Under the pieces are notes generated by a model. That model saw only the letters and a program-made list of their open reading frames with translations. It was not told the origin of the DNA and did not search any database. DNA of 64,000 bases from JAEUKA01 sp035328405 (lineage in GTDB: Bacteria; Myxococcota_A; Polyangia; Palsa-1104; JAEUJZ01), in contig DAOLIT010000010.1 in NCBI GenBank assembly GCA_035328405.1, positions 30,720 to 94,719 of the forward strand. The letters run 5' to 3'. Below, in pieces: positions 32,449-41,554 of this stretch. Position 1 is the stretch's first letter. The number at the start of each line of letters is the position of its first letter. A program made the position numbers and the translations under genes.

Positions 32449-33312
32449 GTGAGCCTTGCACCGACCGATTTGGTTTTGCCCGAGTTTGAAGGGCCGCTCG
32501 ATTTGCTGTTGCACTTGGTGCGCAAACACGAGCTCGACTTGTTCAACATTCCGATCTCGTTTGTGACCGCGCGCTATTTGGAAATGCTCGAGCAGATGCG
32601 GTCGCTCAACGTGGACCTTGCGGGCGAGTACTTGCTCATGGCCGCGACGCTCGCGTACCTGAAATCGCGTGAACTTTTGCCCGCAGAGGCCCGCCCCGAA
32701 GAGCCCCCAAAAGACGACGCGGACGACGGAGAAGACCCTCGGCAGGCGCTCATCAAGCGGCTGCTTGAATACCAGCGATACAAAGAGGCTGCGCAGTCTC
32801 TTTTGAATCGACCTCTGTTTGGCAAAAACGTGTTTGCCCGAGGCCAAAACCCGGCGGTGTTGCCCGAACCGGCCCAAGACGCGCCGCTTGCGGAAGTGCC
32901 GGTGTGGGAGCTCATCACGGCACTCGCCGGGCTTTTGAAAAGCACGCGACGCAAGCTCTCGCACGAAGTCACGGTCGAACGGCTGTCGCTGTCCGATCGC
33001 ATCCACGAGCTGTGCGACCTTTTGGAAAAACAGCCCGAATACACGTTTTTCGATGTGATTTCGACGCTCGCAAAACGCAGCGACAGCGTCGATGGCTTCG
33101 GATACCAGATTGTTCTCACCTTCATGGCGGTGCTCGAGCTTTCGCGGCTGAAACTTCTGCTTCTTGTGCAGATCGAAGACCGTTCCGCGCTATTGATTCG
33201 GCGTGTCGAAGGTGCCATCTTGCCGCGCCACGCACAGAAACTTCAGGGCGAACTGCCGCTGGCCGTGCCCGACGAGGCAGACCCGCCCGCTGTTTCTTTT
33301 GCGAACACCTAA
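32449..33312 (+). CDS. scpA: Segregation and condensation protein A
   Basis: 287 residues; kleisin subunit of the SMC-ScpAB condensin. Kleisin N-terminal motif LPEFEGPLDLLLHLVRKHELDLFNIPI, then ARYLEMLEQM and AGEYLLMAATLAYLKSRELLP, an acidic low-complexity linker, and a C-terminal winged helix (FFDVISTLAKR; VLTFMAVLELSRLKLLLLVQ). GTG at 32449 is chosen because it starts just before the conserved kleisin domain; upstream codons are low-complexity and no strong RBS is seen. scpB starts 3 bp after its stop. smc is not in the window. Confidence 0.93.
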   Translation: MSLAPTDLVLPEFEGPLDLLLHLVRKHELDLFNIPISFVTARYLEMLEQMRSLNVDLAGEYLLMAATLAYLKSRELLPAEARPEEPPKDDADDGEDPRQALIKRLLEYQRYKEAAQSLLNRPLFGKNVFARGQNPAVLPEPAQDAPLAEVPVWELITALAGLLKSTRRKLSHEVTVERLSLSDRIHELCDLLEKQPEYTFFDVISTLAKRSDSVDGFGYQIVLTFMAVLELSRLKLLLLVQIEDRSALLIRRVEGAILPRHAQKLQGELPLAVPDEADPPAVSFANT

Positions 33313-33315
33313 ACC

Positions 33316-34380
33316 ATGAACCGACCGACCCAGCAGCCTCGTGCAGAAACTTCGCCGTCAGACGATGCCGTGCCGGTTCACGACGAGCCTCCCGAACACG
33401 CCGCGCCGGCCCTTTGGTCCGGTTTTTCTGACGATGAGCCGGAAACGCTGTTCGCGCTGTCTTCGGAGCGGCTGCAATCGGTGCTCGAAAGCTTGCTGTT
33501 TGCGTCGGACAAGCCGCTTCCCACCGAACAGATCCACGATCTATTGGAAGAAACGGCAAAAGGTCCCGTCGAGAAAAGTGGGCCGCCGCTCTACACCCGG
33601 CAGACGATCGATGACGCATTGGGTGCGCTCGCCGTCGCGCTGGAAAAGCAAGGCCGAGGCATCGGTCTTTTGCAGGTCGCGGGTGGTTGGCAGCTTCGCA
33701 CCGCTGTACAAAACGCGCCGTTTGTGCAACGGCTGCTCAAACAAAAACCCGTGCGACTGTCGCGTGCGCAGCTTGAAACGCTGTCCATCGTCGCGTATCG
33801 CCAGCCGGTGACGCGACCCGAAATCGACGACATCCGAGGCGTGGATTCCGGCGCGGCGCTGCGGACGCTTCTGGACCGCAATTTGGTTCGCATTTTGGGC
33901 AAAAAAGAGGAACCGGGTCGGCCACTTCTGTGGGGCACGACGCGGGATTTTTTGGAATTTTTCCACTTAAAAGATCTGAAGGAATTGCCGACGCTGCGCG
34001 AGTATCAAGACTTGTCCGACGAAGGCCGCGAGGCCGTACAAGCCGCTGGGTTCGAGCTGCCGACGCTGATTTCCCCGAAAACCGCCCATGCGGAATCGCC
34101 CGAGGTCGGCGAATCCGCCTCGACACCGAGCGACGAACGCGCTGGGGCCAAAGACACTTTTTCGGGTCTTTTGGAAAAACAGCTTGCCGACGATGCGGAC
34201 AATTTGGCGCGCATCGACGAAATGATCCGCACCGTGCAGACCGCGTTTCCGCTGCTCGACCCGAACGCACACACCTTGACCCCTTCCCCGAAAAAACCTG
34301 AGCCGACCGAAAACGACGACGACGGCATGACCCACGACTTGGGCGCGACCCACGCGCACCACGCAGGAACACCCACATGA
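33316..34380 (+). CDS. scpB: Segregation and condensation protein B, with long C-terminal tail
   Basis: 354 residues. The two winged-helix domains are recognisable: LESLLFASDKPLPTEQIHDLLE ... GGWQLRTAVQNAPFVQRLL and LSRAQLETLSIVAYRQPVTRPEIDDIRGVDS ... LWGTTRDFLEFFHLKDLKELP. ScpB usually ends shortly after that; here about 125 further residues of acidic, Pro/Ser/Thr-rich sequence follow. It binds ScpA as a dimer in the condensin complex. Four bases overlap the start of the downstream pseudouridine synthase (ATGA). Confidence 0.95.
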   Translation: MNRPTQQPRAETSPSDDAVPVHDEPPEHAAPALWSGFSDDEPETLFALSSERLQSVLESLLFASDKPLPTEQIHDLLEETAKGPVEKSGPPLYTRQTIDDALGALAVALEKQGRGIGLLQVAGGWQLRTAVQNAPFVQRLLKQKPVRLSRAQLETLSIVAYRQPVTRPEIDDIRGVDSGAALRTLLDRNLVRILGKKEEPGRPLLWGTTRDFLEFFHLKDLKELPTLREYQDLSDEGREAVQAAGFELPTLISPKTAHAESPEVGESASTPSDERAGAKDTFSGLLEKQLADDADNLARIDEMIRTVQTAFPLLDPNAHTLTPSPKKPEPTENDDDGMTHDLGATHAHHAGTPT

Positions 34381-35435
34381 ACCAGATCCGTTTGCAACTT
34401 TTTTTGGCCAAAGCAGGCATCGCGTCGCGCAGACACGCTGAGGCGCTCATCGTGCGCGGTCGCATCTCGGTGAACGGACATGTGGTCACGCAGCTTGGCA
34501 CGCGCGTGGACCCTGCGACCGATCGCATTTGGGTGGACGGAAAACTCGTCGAGCCCGAGCCGCTTGCGTATTACCTTTTGCACAAACCAAAAGGCTACGT
34601 CACAACCGCAGCGGACCCCGACGGCAGGCCCACGGTGTTCGATTTGCTCAAAAACGTGCCGGTGCGCGTGTTTCCCGTCGGACGGCTCGATTTCAACACC
34701 GAAGGCGTGTTGCTCTTGACAAATGACGGAGAACTCGCCCACGCCCTCATGCACCCAAGCCGGGGTGTGGAAAAGGTCTATCACGCCAAATTCCGCGAGG
34801 AACTCACGCAAAACATGCTCTCGCGCCTTCGTCAGGGCGTCGAGCTTCCGCCTCCGCGCATTTTGGGAAAAGACGGCGTGCCGTTGGCACAGCCTGCGCC
34901 GCTCGGGCCTCCCGAACGAAGTGCGCCCGCCGAAGTTCGGGTGCTGAAATTTACGTCCCGACACACCTGGGCCGAAATTCGGCTGCACGAGGGCAAAAAC
35001 CGCCAAATTCACCGCATGGCCGAGGCGGTTGGCTCGTCGGTGCTGAAACTTACGCGGGTGCAATACGCCGGTCTTTCTGCGGAAGGTGTCGAGATGGGCG
35101 AATCTCGGCCTTTGTCGGCTGCCGAGGTGAAAAACCTGCGGCTTTTGTGTGGTTTGGCCCCTGCGCCAGGCCGACCCCTCGTGCCGCCGACGCAAAAAAA
35201 GCAAAAGACACCGAGTACACACAAACCGCCCGCGCGTCGCGCCGAAGCCGAACCTCCCTACGCAAAACCTGATTTTCCCCGCGCAAAACCCGATTTTCCC
35301 CGCGCAAAACCCGATTTTCCCCGCGCAAAACCTGCTGGGCATGCCAGCACGAGGGCACCGGAACAATCGCCGCAGCCGGCCTCCCGGGGTTCGTCGAATC
35401 GGTTTCGTCCCCACGAAACGCCCCGCGTTCGCTGA
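34377..35435 (+). CDS. RsuA/RluB-family pseudouridine synthase with repetitive tail
   Basis: 352 residues. N-terminal S4 RNA-binding domain (LQLFLAKAGIASRRHAEALI; GRISVNGHVVTQLG), catalytic core with KPKGYVTTAADPDGRPTVFD and the active-site Asp in VGRLDFNTEGVLLLTNDG, and HEGKNRQIHRMAEAVG. Orientation and S4 domain fit RluB-like 23S rRNA pseudouridine synthases (position ~2605), which often sit beside scpB. After residue ~260 comes a basic/proline-rich tail carrying three copies of AKPDFPR, encoded by a 21-bp tandem repeat at 35261-35323. ATG overlaps the scpB stop. Confidence 0.92.
   Translation: MNQIRLQLFLAKAGIASRRHAEALIVRGRISVNGHVVTQLGTRVDPATDRIWVDGKLVEPEPLAYYLLHKPKGYVTTAADPDGRPTVFDLLKNVPVRVFPVGRLDFNTEGVLLLTNDGELAHALMHPSRGVEKVYHAKFREELTQNMLSRLRQGVELPPPRILGKDGVPLAQPAPLGPPERSAPAEVRVLKFTSRHTWAEIRLHEGKNRQIHRMAEAVGSSVLKLTRVQYAGLSAEGVEMGESRPLSAAEVKNLRLLCGLAPAPGRPLVPPTQKKQKTPSTHKPPARRAEAEPPYAKPDFPRAKPDFPRAKPDFPRAKPAGHASTRAPEQSPQPASRGSSNRFRPHETPRVR
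35261..35334. repeat. 21-bp tandem repeat inside pseudouridine synthase gene
   Basis: Three full units (35261-35281, 35282-35302, 35303-35323) and part of a fourth of CGCAAAACCCGATTTTCCCC plus G. It encodes in-frame AKPDFPR repeats. Same 21-bp period as the non-coding arrays at 17136-17450 and 30491-30784, though the sequence is unrelated. Confidence 0.95.
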
Positions 35436-35541
35436 CCGCAAACTCCGCAGCCACTTTTTTGAGTGAAACCAAGCGGACTTGTAGGCAGCCTCAGTTGGTT
35501 GTCGCGGACGTGTGGTACCGTCGCGCGTGAGGTTTTGGGGG

Positions 35542-36285
35542 ATGCGCAAACAGACGCTTTCTAGAAGCTTGGTTTTTGTCTTTGTTTGTCTGCTGGGATC
35601 GCTTTTGCCCGGTTGCGATCTCATGAAAATGGTTCGGGACACGTCGCGCGGTATCCAGGAAACCAACCAGCACCTGCGCGAAACCAGCGGTTTGATTCGG
35701 CAATCGGGGCAGCTCATCGGCCAAGCGTCCGAGTCGATGACCAAAATGCAGCCCAGTTTGGACAACGTCGCGCAGCTTGATGGCTCGATGCGACAACTCG
35801 CCGAAATGAAGGGCTCGATGGATCGGCTGGCGGCGATGCAGCGCGATTTTGAAGCGATGGCGCACAGCATGCGCGACTTGGCCGCGATGCGTCCCGCGAT
35901 GGAGCAAATGGCCACGCTCGGGCCGCAAATGCAGGCGGTTGCGAGCCTCAAAACACCGATGGGCGAAGTCGCGGGTCTTCGGCCCACCTTGCAAGCCGTG
36001 GCGGACCTGAAACAGCCCATGGACAACCTGACGGGCCTGGCAGAGCCGATGAACCGTGTCTCGAGGCTGGAAGCGCCACTGGAAAAAACCGCCGCGCTCG
36101 TCGGGCCGATGAACGCGGTCGCCTCGCAGATGAATACGCTGGAAAACCTGCAAACCAAAAACCTGCTGCTGTGGAGCGTGCTCGGCCTCAGTCTTTGGGT
36201 GCTGGCAACCGCGCTGGGTGCGGGCCTGGGCATTTACGTCGGCAATCGTCTCTCGAATCGAAAACGCGGCGAACCGGTCGCGTAA
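35542..36285 (+). CDS. Lipoprotein with repetitive Met/Leu-rich stalk and C-terminal membrane helix
   Basis: 247 residues from ATG at 35542. Lipobox cysteine in GSLLPGCDLM (residue ~24). The mature protein is a long, regular repeat-like region with hydrophobic positions every 3-4 residues (for example SMDRLAAMQRDFEAMAHSM, MEQMATLGPQMQAVASLK, MDNLTGLAEPMNRVSRL) that could form a coiled coil or beta-helix-like rod. Near the C-terminus a hydrophobic helix (LLLWSVLGLSLWVLATALG) and a basic end (NRKRGE) predict membrane anchoring. Having both a lipid anchor and a C-terminal membrane helix is unusual. No family recognised. Confidence 0.75.
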   Translation: MRKQTLSRSLVFVFVCLLGSLLPGCDLMKMVRDTSRGIQETNQHLRETSGLIRQSGQLIGQASESMTKMQPSLDNVAQLDGSMRQLAEMKGSMDRLAAMQRDFEAMAHSMRDLAAMRPAMEQMATLGPQMQAVASLKTPMGEVAGLRPTLQAVADLKQPMDNLTGLAEPMNRVSRLEAPLEKTAALVGPMNAVASQMNTLENLQTKNLLLWSVLGLSLWVLATALGAGLGIYVGNRLSNRKRGEPVA

Positions 36286-36395
36286 ACCTCCACCCGCTTT
36301 TCCGACGAGCATTCCGTCGTTCTTGCGCAACCATGCCCATTTTCGGAGAACATGGAGGACACACCGAGCACAAAGGTGCGGAAGTGGAGGACGAT

Positions 36396-37310
36396 GTGAG
36401 CGAAGCGAAATTTGAGCGTTTGGAAGAGGTGGTCCAAAAACTCCGGCAGGCGCGGCAACACCCAGCGCCGATTCGACGCTGCGGAGGCGACAATGAACCA
36501 TTGCCTTCGCGAGAACGGCTCGTTTCCGTCGTGGCGTCTCTTCGGGCGGCACTGTTCCCAGCGCATTTTGGGCCACCCGATTTGTCGTTGGACGCCGTCG
36601 ATCATTTCGTCGGATATTCCCTCGACCGCGCGCTCTACACGTTGCGCGAGCAAATTCGTCGGGGTCTGGCGTTCGCCGGGACCTGCTGCGGAGAGGAAGC
36701 CCGCGTTCGAGCCGACGACATCACGATGAAATTTGCCGCCCAGCTTCCGGCTCTGTGCGCGCTGCTCGACAGCGATGTGGCCGCCGCGTTTGCCGGAGAC
36801 CCGGCCGCGCAAAGCCCCGACGAGGCTATTTTTTGCTATCCCGGCCTTGCAGCCATCACCCACCATCGCTTGTCCCATGCGCTGCACCGTTTGGGCGTTC
36901 CGCTGATTCCGCGCATCGTGTCGGAAATTGCGCACAGCGACACCGGCATCGACATCCATCCCGGCGCACAAATCGGCGAGCGTTTTTTCATCGACCACGG
37001 CACGGGCGTCGTCATCGGCGAGACCTGCGAAATCGGAAAACGTGTTCGCATTTATCAGGGCGTCACCCTCGGAGCCAAGAGTTTTCCCCTCGACGAGCAC
37101 GGCAACCCCAAAAAGGGCATCCCGCGCCATCCGATCGTCGAAGACGATGTCGTCATTTACTCGGGCGCGACGATTTTGGGGCGCATCACCATCGGACGCG
37201 GTTCCAGCATCGGCGGGAACGTGTGGCTGACGCGCAGCGTGCCGCCGAACAGCCGAATTACGCAGGCGCAAGCGAGCAGCGAGGTATTCCAACAAGGTGC
37301 CGGCATCTAA
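36396..37310 (+). CDS. cysE: Serine O-acetyltransferase
   Basis: 304 residues; cysteine biosynthesis, making O-acetylserine from serine and acetyl-CoA. An N-terminal helical domain is followed by the left-handed beta-helix with GIDIHPGAQIGERFFIDHGTG, VVIGETCEIG, QGVTLGAKSF, PIVEDDVVIYSGATILG and GSSIGGNVWLTRSVPPNS. His in IDHGTG and His in EIAHSD are the expected catalytic residues. GTG at 36396 is chosen since GGAGG lies 5 nt upstream; an ATG at 36333 in frame is an alternative. No cysK is adjacent. Confidence 0.92.
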   Translation: MSEAKFERLEEVVQKLRQARQHPAPIRRCGGDNEPLPSRERLVSVVASLRAALFPAHFGPPDLSLDAVDHFVGYSLDRALYTLREQIRRGLAFAGTCCGEEARVRADDITMKFAAQLPALCALLDSDVAAAFAGDPAAQSPDEAIFCYPGLAAITHHRLSHALHRLGVPLIPRIVSEIAHSDTGIDIHPGAQIGERFFIDHGTGVVIGETCEIGKRVRIYQGVTLGAKSFPLDEHGNPKKGIPRHPIVEDDVVIYSGATILGRITIGRGSSIGGNVWLTRSVPPNSRITQAQASSEVFQQGAGI

Positions 37311-37319
37311 AGGTCACTC

Positions 37320-38246
37320 ATGAACGCATTTGTCACTGGAGCGACGGGTTTTGTTGGAAAGCGGCTCTTGCGTCGGTTGTTTTTGCGAGGCGACCACGTA
37401 TCCGCGCTGACGCGAAATCGACGGCATTTTTCATCGGCGATCGAAACCGAGCGCCTCCATATCGTCGAAGGCGATCCCGGCCAGCCCGGACCTTGGCAAG
37501 CCCAATGCGCAAACATGGATGCCCTCGTGACGCTCGCCGGGGAACCGCTTTTTGCACAAAGGTGGAGCACCTCGGTCAAAGACCGACTGCTAGACAGCCG
37601 CGTCGAGAGTGCCAGGCAAATGTGTGCCGCTCTTTCGCAACTTCCGCCCGAACAAAGACCGAAAACGTGGGTTGCAGCCTCGGCCATTGGTTTTTACGGT
37701 TCGCGAGGCGATGAAGCGGTCGATGAAAAATCCGGCCCCGGCGACGATTTCTTGTCTCGTCTGTGCGTTCGCTGGGAAGAGGAAACCCAAAAAGCCGCGT
37801 CGCTCGGTGTTCGCGTCGTGCTGCTTCGCATCGGAATCGTCCTCGGAAACGGCGGCGGAGTCCTCGCCAAGATGGTTCCGCCGTTTCGCGCTTTCGTTGG
37901 TGGCCCGCTCGGAAGCGGCCAGCAATTTGTGTCGTGGATTCACCTGGACGATCTGATTGGGCTCATCGAATTTGCGCTCGAAACCCCGTCTGTGTCAGGC
38001 CCGCTCAACGCGACCGCGCCCAAGCCCGTTCGCATGACGACCTTCGCAAAAACGCTGGGAGACGTGCTCCACAGGCCGTCGCGTTTGGCGGTTCCTGCTC
38101 TCGCGCTGCGTCTTGCGCTCGGCGAAGCCGCCGATGTGATGTTGGCCAGCCAGCGTGTTTTTCCCGAACGCGCGCTCTCGATGGGATACGCCTTTCAATA
38201 CGCCGAACTGCCCGCTGCCCTGCATTCCCTCCTTCCCTCCGAATGA
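37320..38246 (+). CDS. TIGR01777/YfcH-type NAD-dependent epimerase
   Basis: 308 residues. Short-chain dehydrogenase-like Rossmann fold: NAFVTGATGFVGKRLLRRLF at the N-terminus (GxxGxxG), LVTLAGEPLFAQRWS, DSRVESARQMCAAL, SAIGFYGSRGDE (the Ser and YxxG-like active-site area), RIGIVLGNGGGVLAKMVPPF and SWIHLDDLIGLI. These sequences are the pattern of the YfcH/SulA-like epimerase family, whose physiological substrate is unclear. It begins 9 bp after cysE and ends before the comM-like gene, so co-transcription is possible. Confidence 0.88.
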   Translation: MNAFVTGATGFVGKRLLRRLFLRGDHVSALTRNRRHFSSAIETERLHIVEGDPGQPGPWQAQCANMDALVTLAGEPLFAQRWSTSVKDRLLDSRVESARQMCAALSQLPPEQRPKTWVAASAIGFYGSRGDEAVDEKSGPGDDFLSRLCVRWEEETQKAASLGVRVVLLRIGIVLGNGGGVLAKMVPPFRAFVGGPLGSGQQFVSWIHLDDLIGLIEFALETPSVSGPLNATAPKPVRMTTFAKTLGDVLHRPSRLAVPALALRLALGEAADVMLASQRVFPERALSMGYAFQYAELPAALHSLLPSE

Positions 38247-38368
38247 GCGTTGTCCGGCCCGCCGGACGAAATCCGTTTCTCCGAACCACCTGATGTTCGA
38301 TTTTGCGTCCTTCTCGACGGGAAGATACGTTTTCGTATTTGGCACGGTGTCTGCTCTTCCAACCAACC

Positions 38369-39901
38369 GTGCTTGCCAAAACCGTTTCTGCCGGCCTGTT
38401 GGGCATCCAAGCGTTTCCCGTACACATCGAGGTGGATGTCAGCCTCGGTTTGCCTCAGTACAACTTGGTCGGCTTGGCTGAAAGCGCCGTCAAGGAAGGG
38501 GCCGTGCGCGTCCGTGCCGCACTCGAAAATTCGGGTTTTGCCCTACCTCCCCGTCGAGTCACGATCAATCTCGCGCCCGCTGACATCCGAAAAGACGGTG
38601 CGGCATTTGATCTGCCGATCGCTTTGGCCTTGCTCGAGGCACTCGAACTGATCCCGCCTGGCGTTCTCGACAACAGAATTTGGCTCGGCGAGTTGGGCTT
38701 AGACGGAAGCATTCGACGCATCAGCGGCAGTCTTCCGATCGCCATGTGGGCGCAAAAAACAGACCGCCGGGAAATCGTTCTTCCAGCCGCCTGTGCGACG
38801 GAAGCCGCAGCAGTACAGGGTTTGGTTGTGCGGCAGGCAACGTCCCTGCGACAGGTCGTAGAGATGTTGCAAGGCGGCCCACCTCTCCCCGAGGTTTCCA
38901 AGCTTCCACGCGCCGGGGTCGCGACCACAACCGACTGCGATCTTTCGGAAGTGCGCGGAAATGAGCAACCCAAGCGAGCACTCGCGATCGCTGCCGCTGG
39001 AGGCCACAACTTGCTGATGATCGGCCCGCCGGGAACAGGAAAAAGCATGCTTGCCCGACGGCTGGTCAGCATTTTGCCGCCCATGACCGAGGAAGAAGCC
39101 CTTTCCGCAACCGCGATTTATTCAGCCGCAGGTTTGCTCAAAGAACAGTCGCTGCTGACCCAGCGTCCTTTTCGCGCTCCACATCACGAAGTTTCCGTCG
39201 TGGGTCTCGTCGGTGGCGGCAGCCTACCCCGCCCGGGCGAAATCAGCTTGGCTCATCACGGTGTGCTGTTCCTAGACGAGTTGCCAGAATTTCCGCGTGC
39301 TGCCCTGGAATCCCTGCGCCAGCCTCTTGAGGAGCGCAGAATCACCATTGTTCGCGCTCGCTGTTCGATTCAATATCCGTCGTCGTTTTCGCTGATTGCC
39401 GCGATGAACCCGTGTCCGTGTGGTTTTCGGGGCTCGACCATGCGGAAATGTCGTTGCGATTCCGGTGTCGTCAATCGATACATGTCGCGTCTGTCGGGAC
39501 CCCTCCTCGATCGCTTCGATTTGCACGTCGAGGTCCCCCACGTCGAATACCAGACGCTCCTTGAGCAGAAGCGCGTCGGCGAATCATCCAGCCAGGTTCG
39601 CGAAAAAGTCGTGCTCGCCCGAGCGGCACAACACCTTCGAGCGACCGAATACGGCAACTACGCACACAGCAACGCGACCCTCGACCCCGACGCAGTATTG
39701 AACGTCGCCAAGCCGGACGCGGCGGGCGAGAAGTTGCTTCTTGCCTATGCTCAAAAACACGGCCTCTCGAATCGCGCCGTCCATCGAGTGCTCCGCGTCG
39801 CCCGAACGATCGCCGATCTCGACGAAAAACCTTCCGTTGGTGCTGCCCACATTGCCGAGGCGCTCTCGCTTCGGGTCCTCGATCTGCCGAGCGCCCGGTG
39901 A
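38369..39901 (+). CDS. comM: ComM/YifB-family Mg-chelatase-like AAA+ ATPase
   Basis: 510 residues. N-terminal Lon-protease-like fold (LAKTVSAGLLGIQAFPVHIE; FDLPIALALLEAL), then an AAA+ core with Walker A MIGPPGTGKSMLARRL, HHEVSVVGLVGGG, Walker B GVLFLDELPEFPRAALESL, and a C4-like motif NPCPCGF ... CRCD. In natural-transformation hosts the family member ComM promotes branch migration in DNA uptake. GTG at 38369 gives the conserved VLAKTVSAG start; the longer ATG at 38303 is less typical. It lies directly upstream of recA (45 bp), in keeping with a recombination role. Confidence 0.92.
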   Translation: MLAKTVSAGLLGIQAFPVHIEVDVSLGLPQYNLVGLAESAVKEGAVRVRAALENSGFALPPRRVTINLAPADIRKDGAAFDLPIALALLEALELIPPGVLDNRIWLGELGLDGSIRRISGSLPIAMWAQKTDRREIVLPAACATEAAAVQGLVVRQATSLRQVVEMLQGGPPLPEVSKLPRAGVATTTDCDLSEVRGNEQPKRALAIAAAGGHNLLMIGPPGTGKSMLARRLVSILPPMTEEEALSATAIYSAAGLLKEQSLLTQRPFRAPHHEVSVVGLVGGGSLPRPGEISLAHHGVLFLDELPEFPRAALESLRQPLEERRITIVRARCSIQYPSSFSLIAAMNPCPCGFRGSTMRKCRCDSGVVNRYMSRLSGPLLDRFDLHVEVPHVEYQTLLEQKRVGESSSQVREKVVLARAAQHLRATEYGNYAHSNATLDPDAVLNVAKPDAAGEKLLLAYAQKHGLSNRAVHRVLRVARTIADLDEKPSVGAAHIAEALSLRVLDLPSAR

Positions 39902-39945
39902 CATGCAGCACCGTTCCCCACAACGCCCCACACAAAGGAGAAATC

Positions 39946-41022
39946 ATGTCCGTCTCGAAAACCGTCAAAGAGAAGTTCAAATCCATCGCCAGCGCCATCG
40001 CGGCCATCGAAAAACAATTCGGCAAGGGCGCGATCATGGCACTCGACAGCCACGAGATCGCCGACGTACCGGCGATTCCCACCGGTTCGATCGCTCTCGA
40101 CGCTGCGTTGGGCTGCATGGGCTATCCGCGCGGTCGCGTGATCGAAATTTATGGTCCCGAGTCGTCTGGAAAAACCACGCTGACCCTTCATGCGATTGTC
40201 GAAGTTCAAAAGCGCGGTGGAATTTGTGCGTTTATCGACGCTGAACACGCACTCGATCGAAACTACGCCGCGAAATTGGGCATCAAGCTCGACGAACTTC
40301 TGGTGTCGCAACCGGACTGCGGCGAACAAGGTCTCGAAATTGCCGACTCGTTGGTGCGTTCGGGCGGCGTGGATCTCATCGTGATCGATTCGGTCGCCGC
40401 GCTCGTCCCGAAAGCCGAAATCGACGGAGAAATGGGCGATGCACACATGGGTTTGCAGGCCAGGCTCATGTCGCAAGCACTGCGAAAGCTCACCGCAGCG
40501 TCGGCTAAGGCCAATTGCACGGTCGTTTTCATCAATCAACTTCGACAGAAAATCGGTGTCACCTTTGGAAATCCCGAAACGACAACGGGAGGAAATGCAC
40601 TCAAGTTCTACGCATCGGTTCGTCTGGATATCCGTCGCCTGAACCAAATCAAACAAGCCGAGGCCGTTGTCGGCTCGCGCGTGCGAGTCAAAGTCGTCAA
40701 AAACAAGCTCGCGCCCCCGTTCCGAGATGCCGAATTTGATCTGCTCTACGGTGTGGGCGTAAACCGCGTCGGGGAACTGCTCGATTTGGCTACGAACTAC
40801 GGCTTCCTCGAAAAAAATGGCGCATGGTATTCTTTCGACGGAGAGCGGCTTGCGCAGGGACGAGAACGCGCAATGCAGTGGTTTTCCGAACATCCCGACG
40901 TGGCCGAAGCCCTGCGCGAACGAGTGCTCGCGACGGTGCGGCAGGGGATCGTCAATCCTCAGTCCCTCAGCCAGGCCGCAAGCGATTCTCAGGAAGAGGA
41001 AACCGCGAAAGCCGCAGCCTGA
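39946..41022 (+). CDS. recA: Recombinase RecA
   Basis: 358 residues; DNA strand-exchange ATPase central to homologous recombination and SOS induction. Walker A YGPESSGKTTLTLHAI, AEHALDRNYAAKLGI, VIDSVAALVPKAEIDGEMG, NQLRQKIGVTFGNPETTTGG and KNKLAPPFRDAEFDL are all present. ATG at 39946 with AAAGGAGAAATC is clear; an ORF extension to 39898 is spurious. No LexA box was recognised; the promoter is probably inside or just after the comM-like gene. RecA would catalyse the toxin-tip exchange proposed for the annexin locus. Confidence 0.98.
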   Translation: MSVSKTVKEKFKSIASAIAAIEKQFGKGAIMALDSHEIADVPAIPTGSIALDAALGCMGYPRGRVIEIYGPESSGKTTLTLHAIVEVQKRGGICAFIDAEHALDRNYAAKLGIKLDELLVSQPDCGEQGLEIADSLVRSGGVDLIVIDSVAALVPKAEIDGEMGDAHMGLQARLMSQALRKLTAASAKANCTVVFINQLRQKIGVTFGNPETTTGGNALKFYASVRLDIRRLNQIKQAEAVVGSRVRVKVVKNKLAPPFRDAEFDLLYGVGVNRVGELLDLATNYGFLEKNGAWYSFDGERLAQGRERAMQWFSEHPDVAEALRERVLATVRQGIVNPQSLSQAASDSQEEETAKAAA

Positions 41023-41060
41023 TGCTGACACAGCGCGAATTTCACCCTGTTTTCAATGCC

Positions 41061-41090
41061 TTGACAGCGCAAGTGTGGTGCAAGTAGGCT
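41061..41090 (+). promoter_or_regulatory. Sigma70-type promoter for rpsP-rimM-trmD operon
   Basis: -35 TTGACA (41061-41066), 18-bp spacer, -10 TAGGCT (41085-41090). It leaves about a 135-nt leader before rpsP at 41232. A perfect -35 box in the expected place for a ribosomal operon supports it; the -10 matches poorly. Confidence 0.55.
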
Positions 41091-41231
41091 CTCCGACTCG
41101 CGAGTGACCCACTGCGCACGGAACCAAGGCTGTCGCCTTTCTGTGGGTCCTCTGAATGCATGAAATCTGTCGAGGAATGTCCGTGTTCCGAGGCAGATGT
41201 TTTGTTGGCGAAACAGATAGGACCAAAAGAA

Positions 41232-41486
41232 ATGGCTGTAAAAGTGCGACTGGCTCGAGCTGGAGCAAAGAAGGCCCCGTTCTACCGGGTCGTGGTGACA
41301 AACTCCCGCAGTCCTCGCGATGGGCGGTTCATCGAGCACATTGGGGTATATGACCCGACAAGGACGCCCGTCGAGGTCCGGTTCAAAATGGAGCGCGTGG
41401 ACTATTGGCTGAGCCAGGGTGCGGAACCATCCGACACGGTGGCTCACCTCATCAGCGTGGCCAAAAAAGCCAAGGCAGCGAAGTAG
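41232..41486 (+). CDS. rpsP: 30S ribosomal protein S16
   Basis: 84 residues, normal length. Typical N-terminus MAVKVRLARAGAKKAPFYRV followed by VVTNSRSPRDGRFIEHIGVYDP and RVDYWLSQGAEPSDTV. ATG at 41232 (GACCAAAAGAA upstream) is used rather than the ORF start at 41160, which adds an unrelated N-terminus. First gene of the classic rpsP-rimM-trmD-rplS ribosomal operon. Confidence 0.97.
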   Translation: MAVKVRLARAGAKKAPFYRVVVTNSRSPRDGRFIEHIGVYDPTRTPVEVRFKMERVDYWLSQGAEPSDTVAHLISVAKKAKAAK

Positions 41487-41554
41487 CAGCCGGTCTCGCC
41501 GCTTTCGCTCGCCCGTCGGGAGATTTCGCCGGGTGAGCGTGTTCGCGTTTTGAT

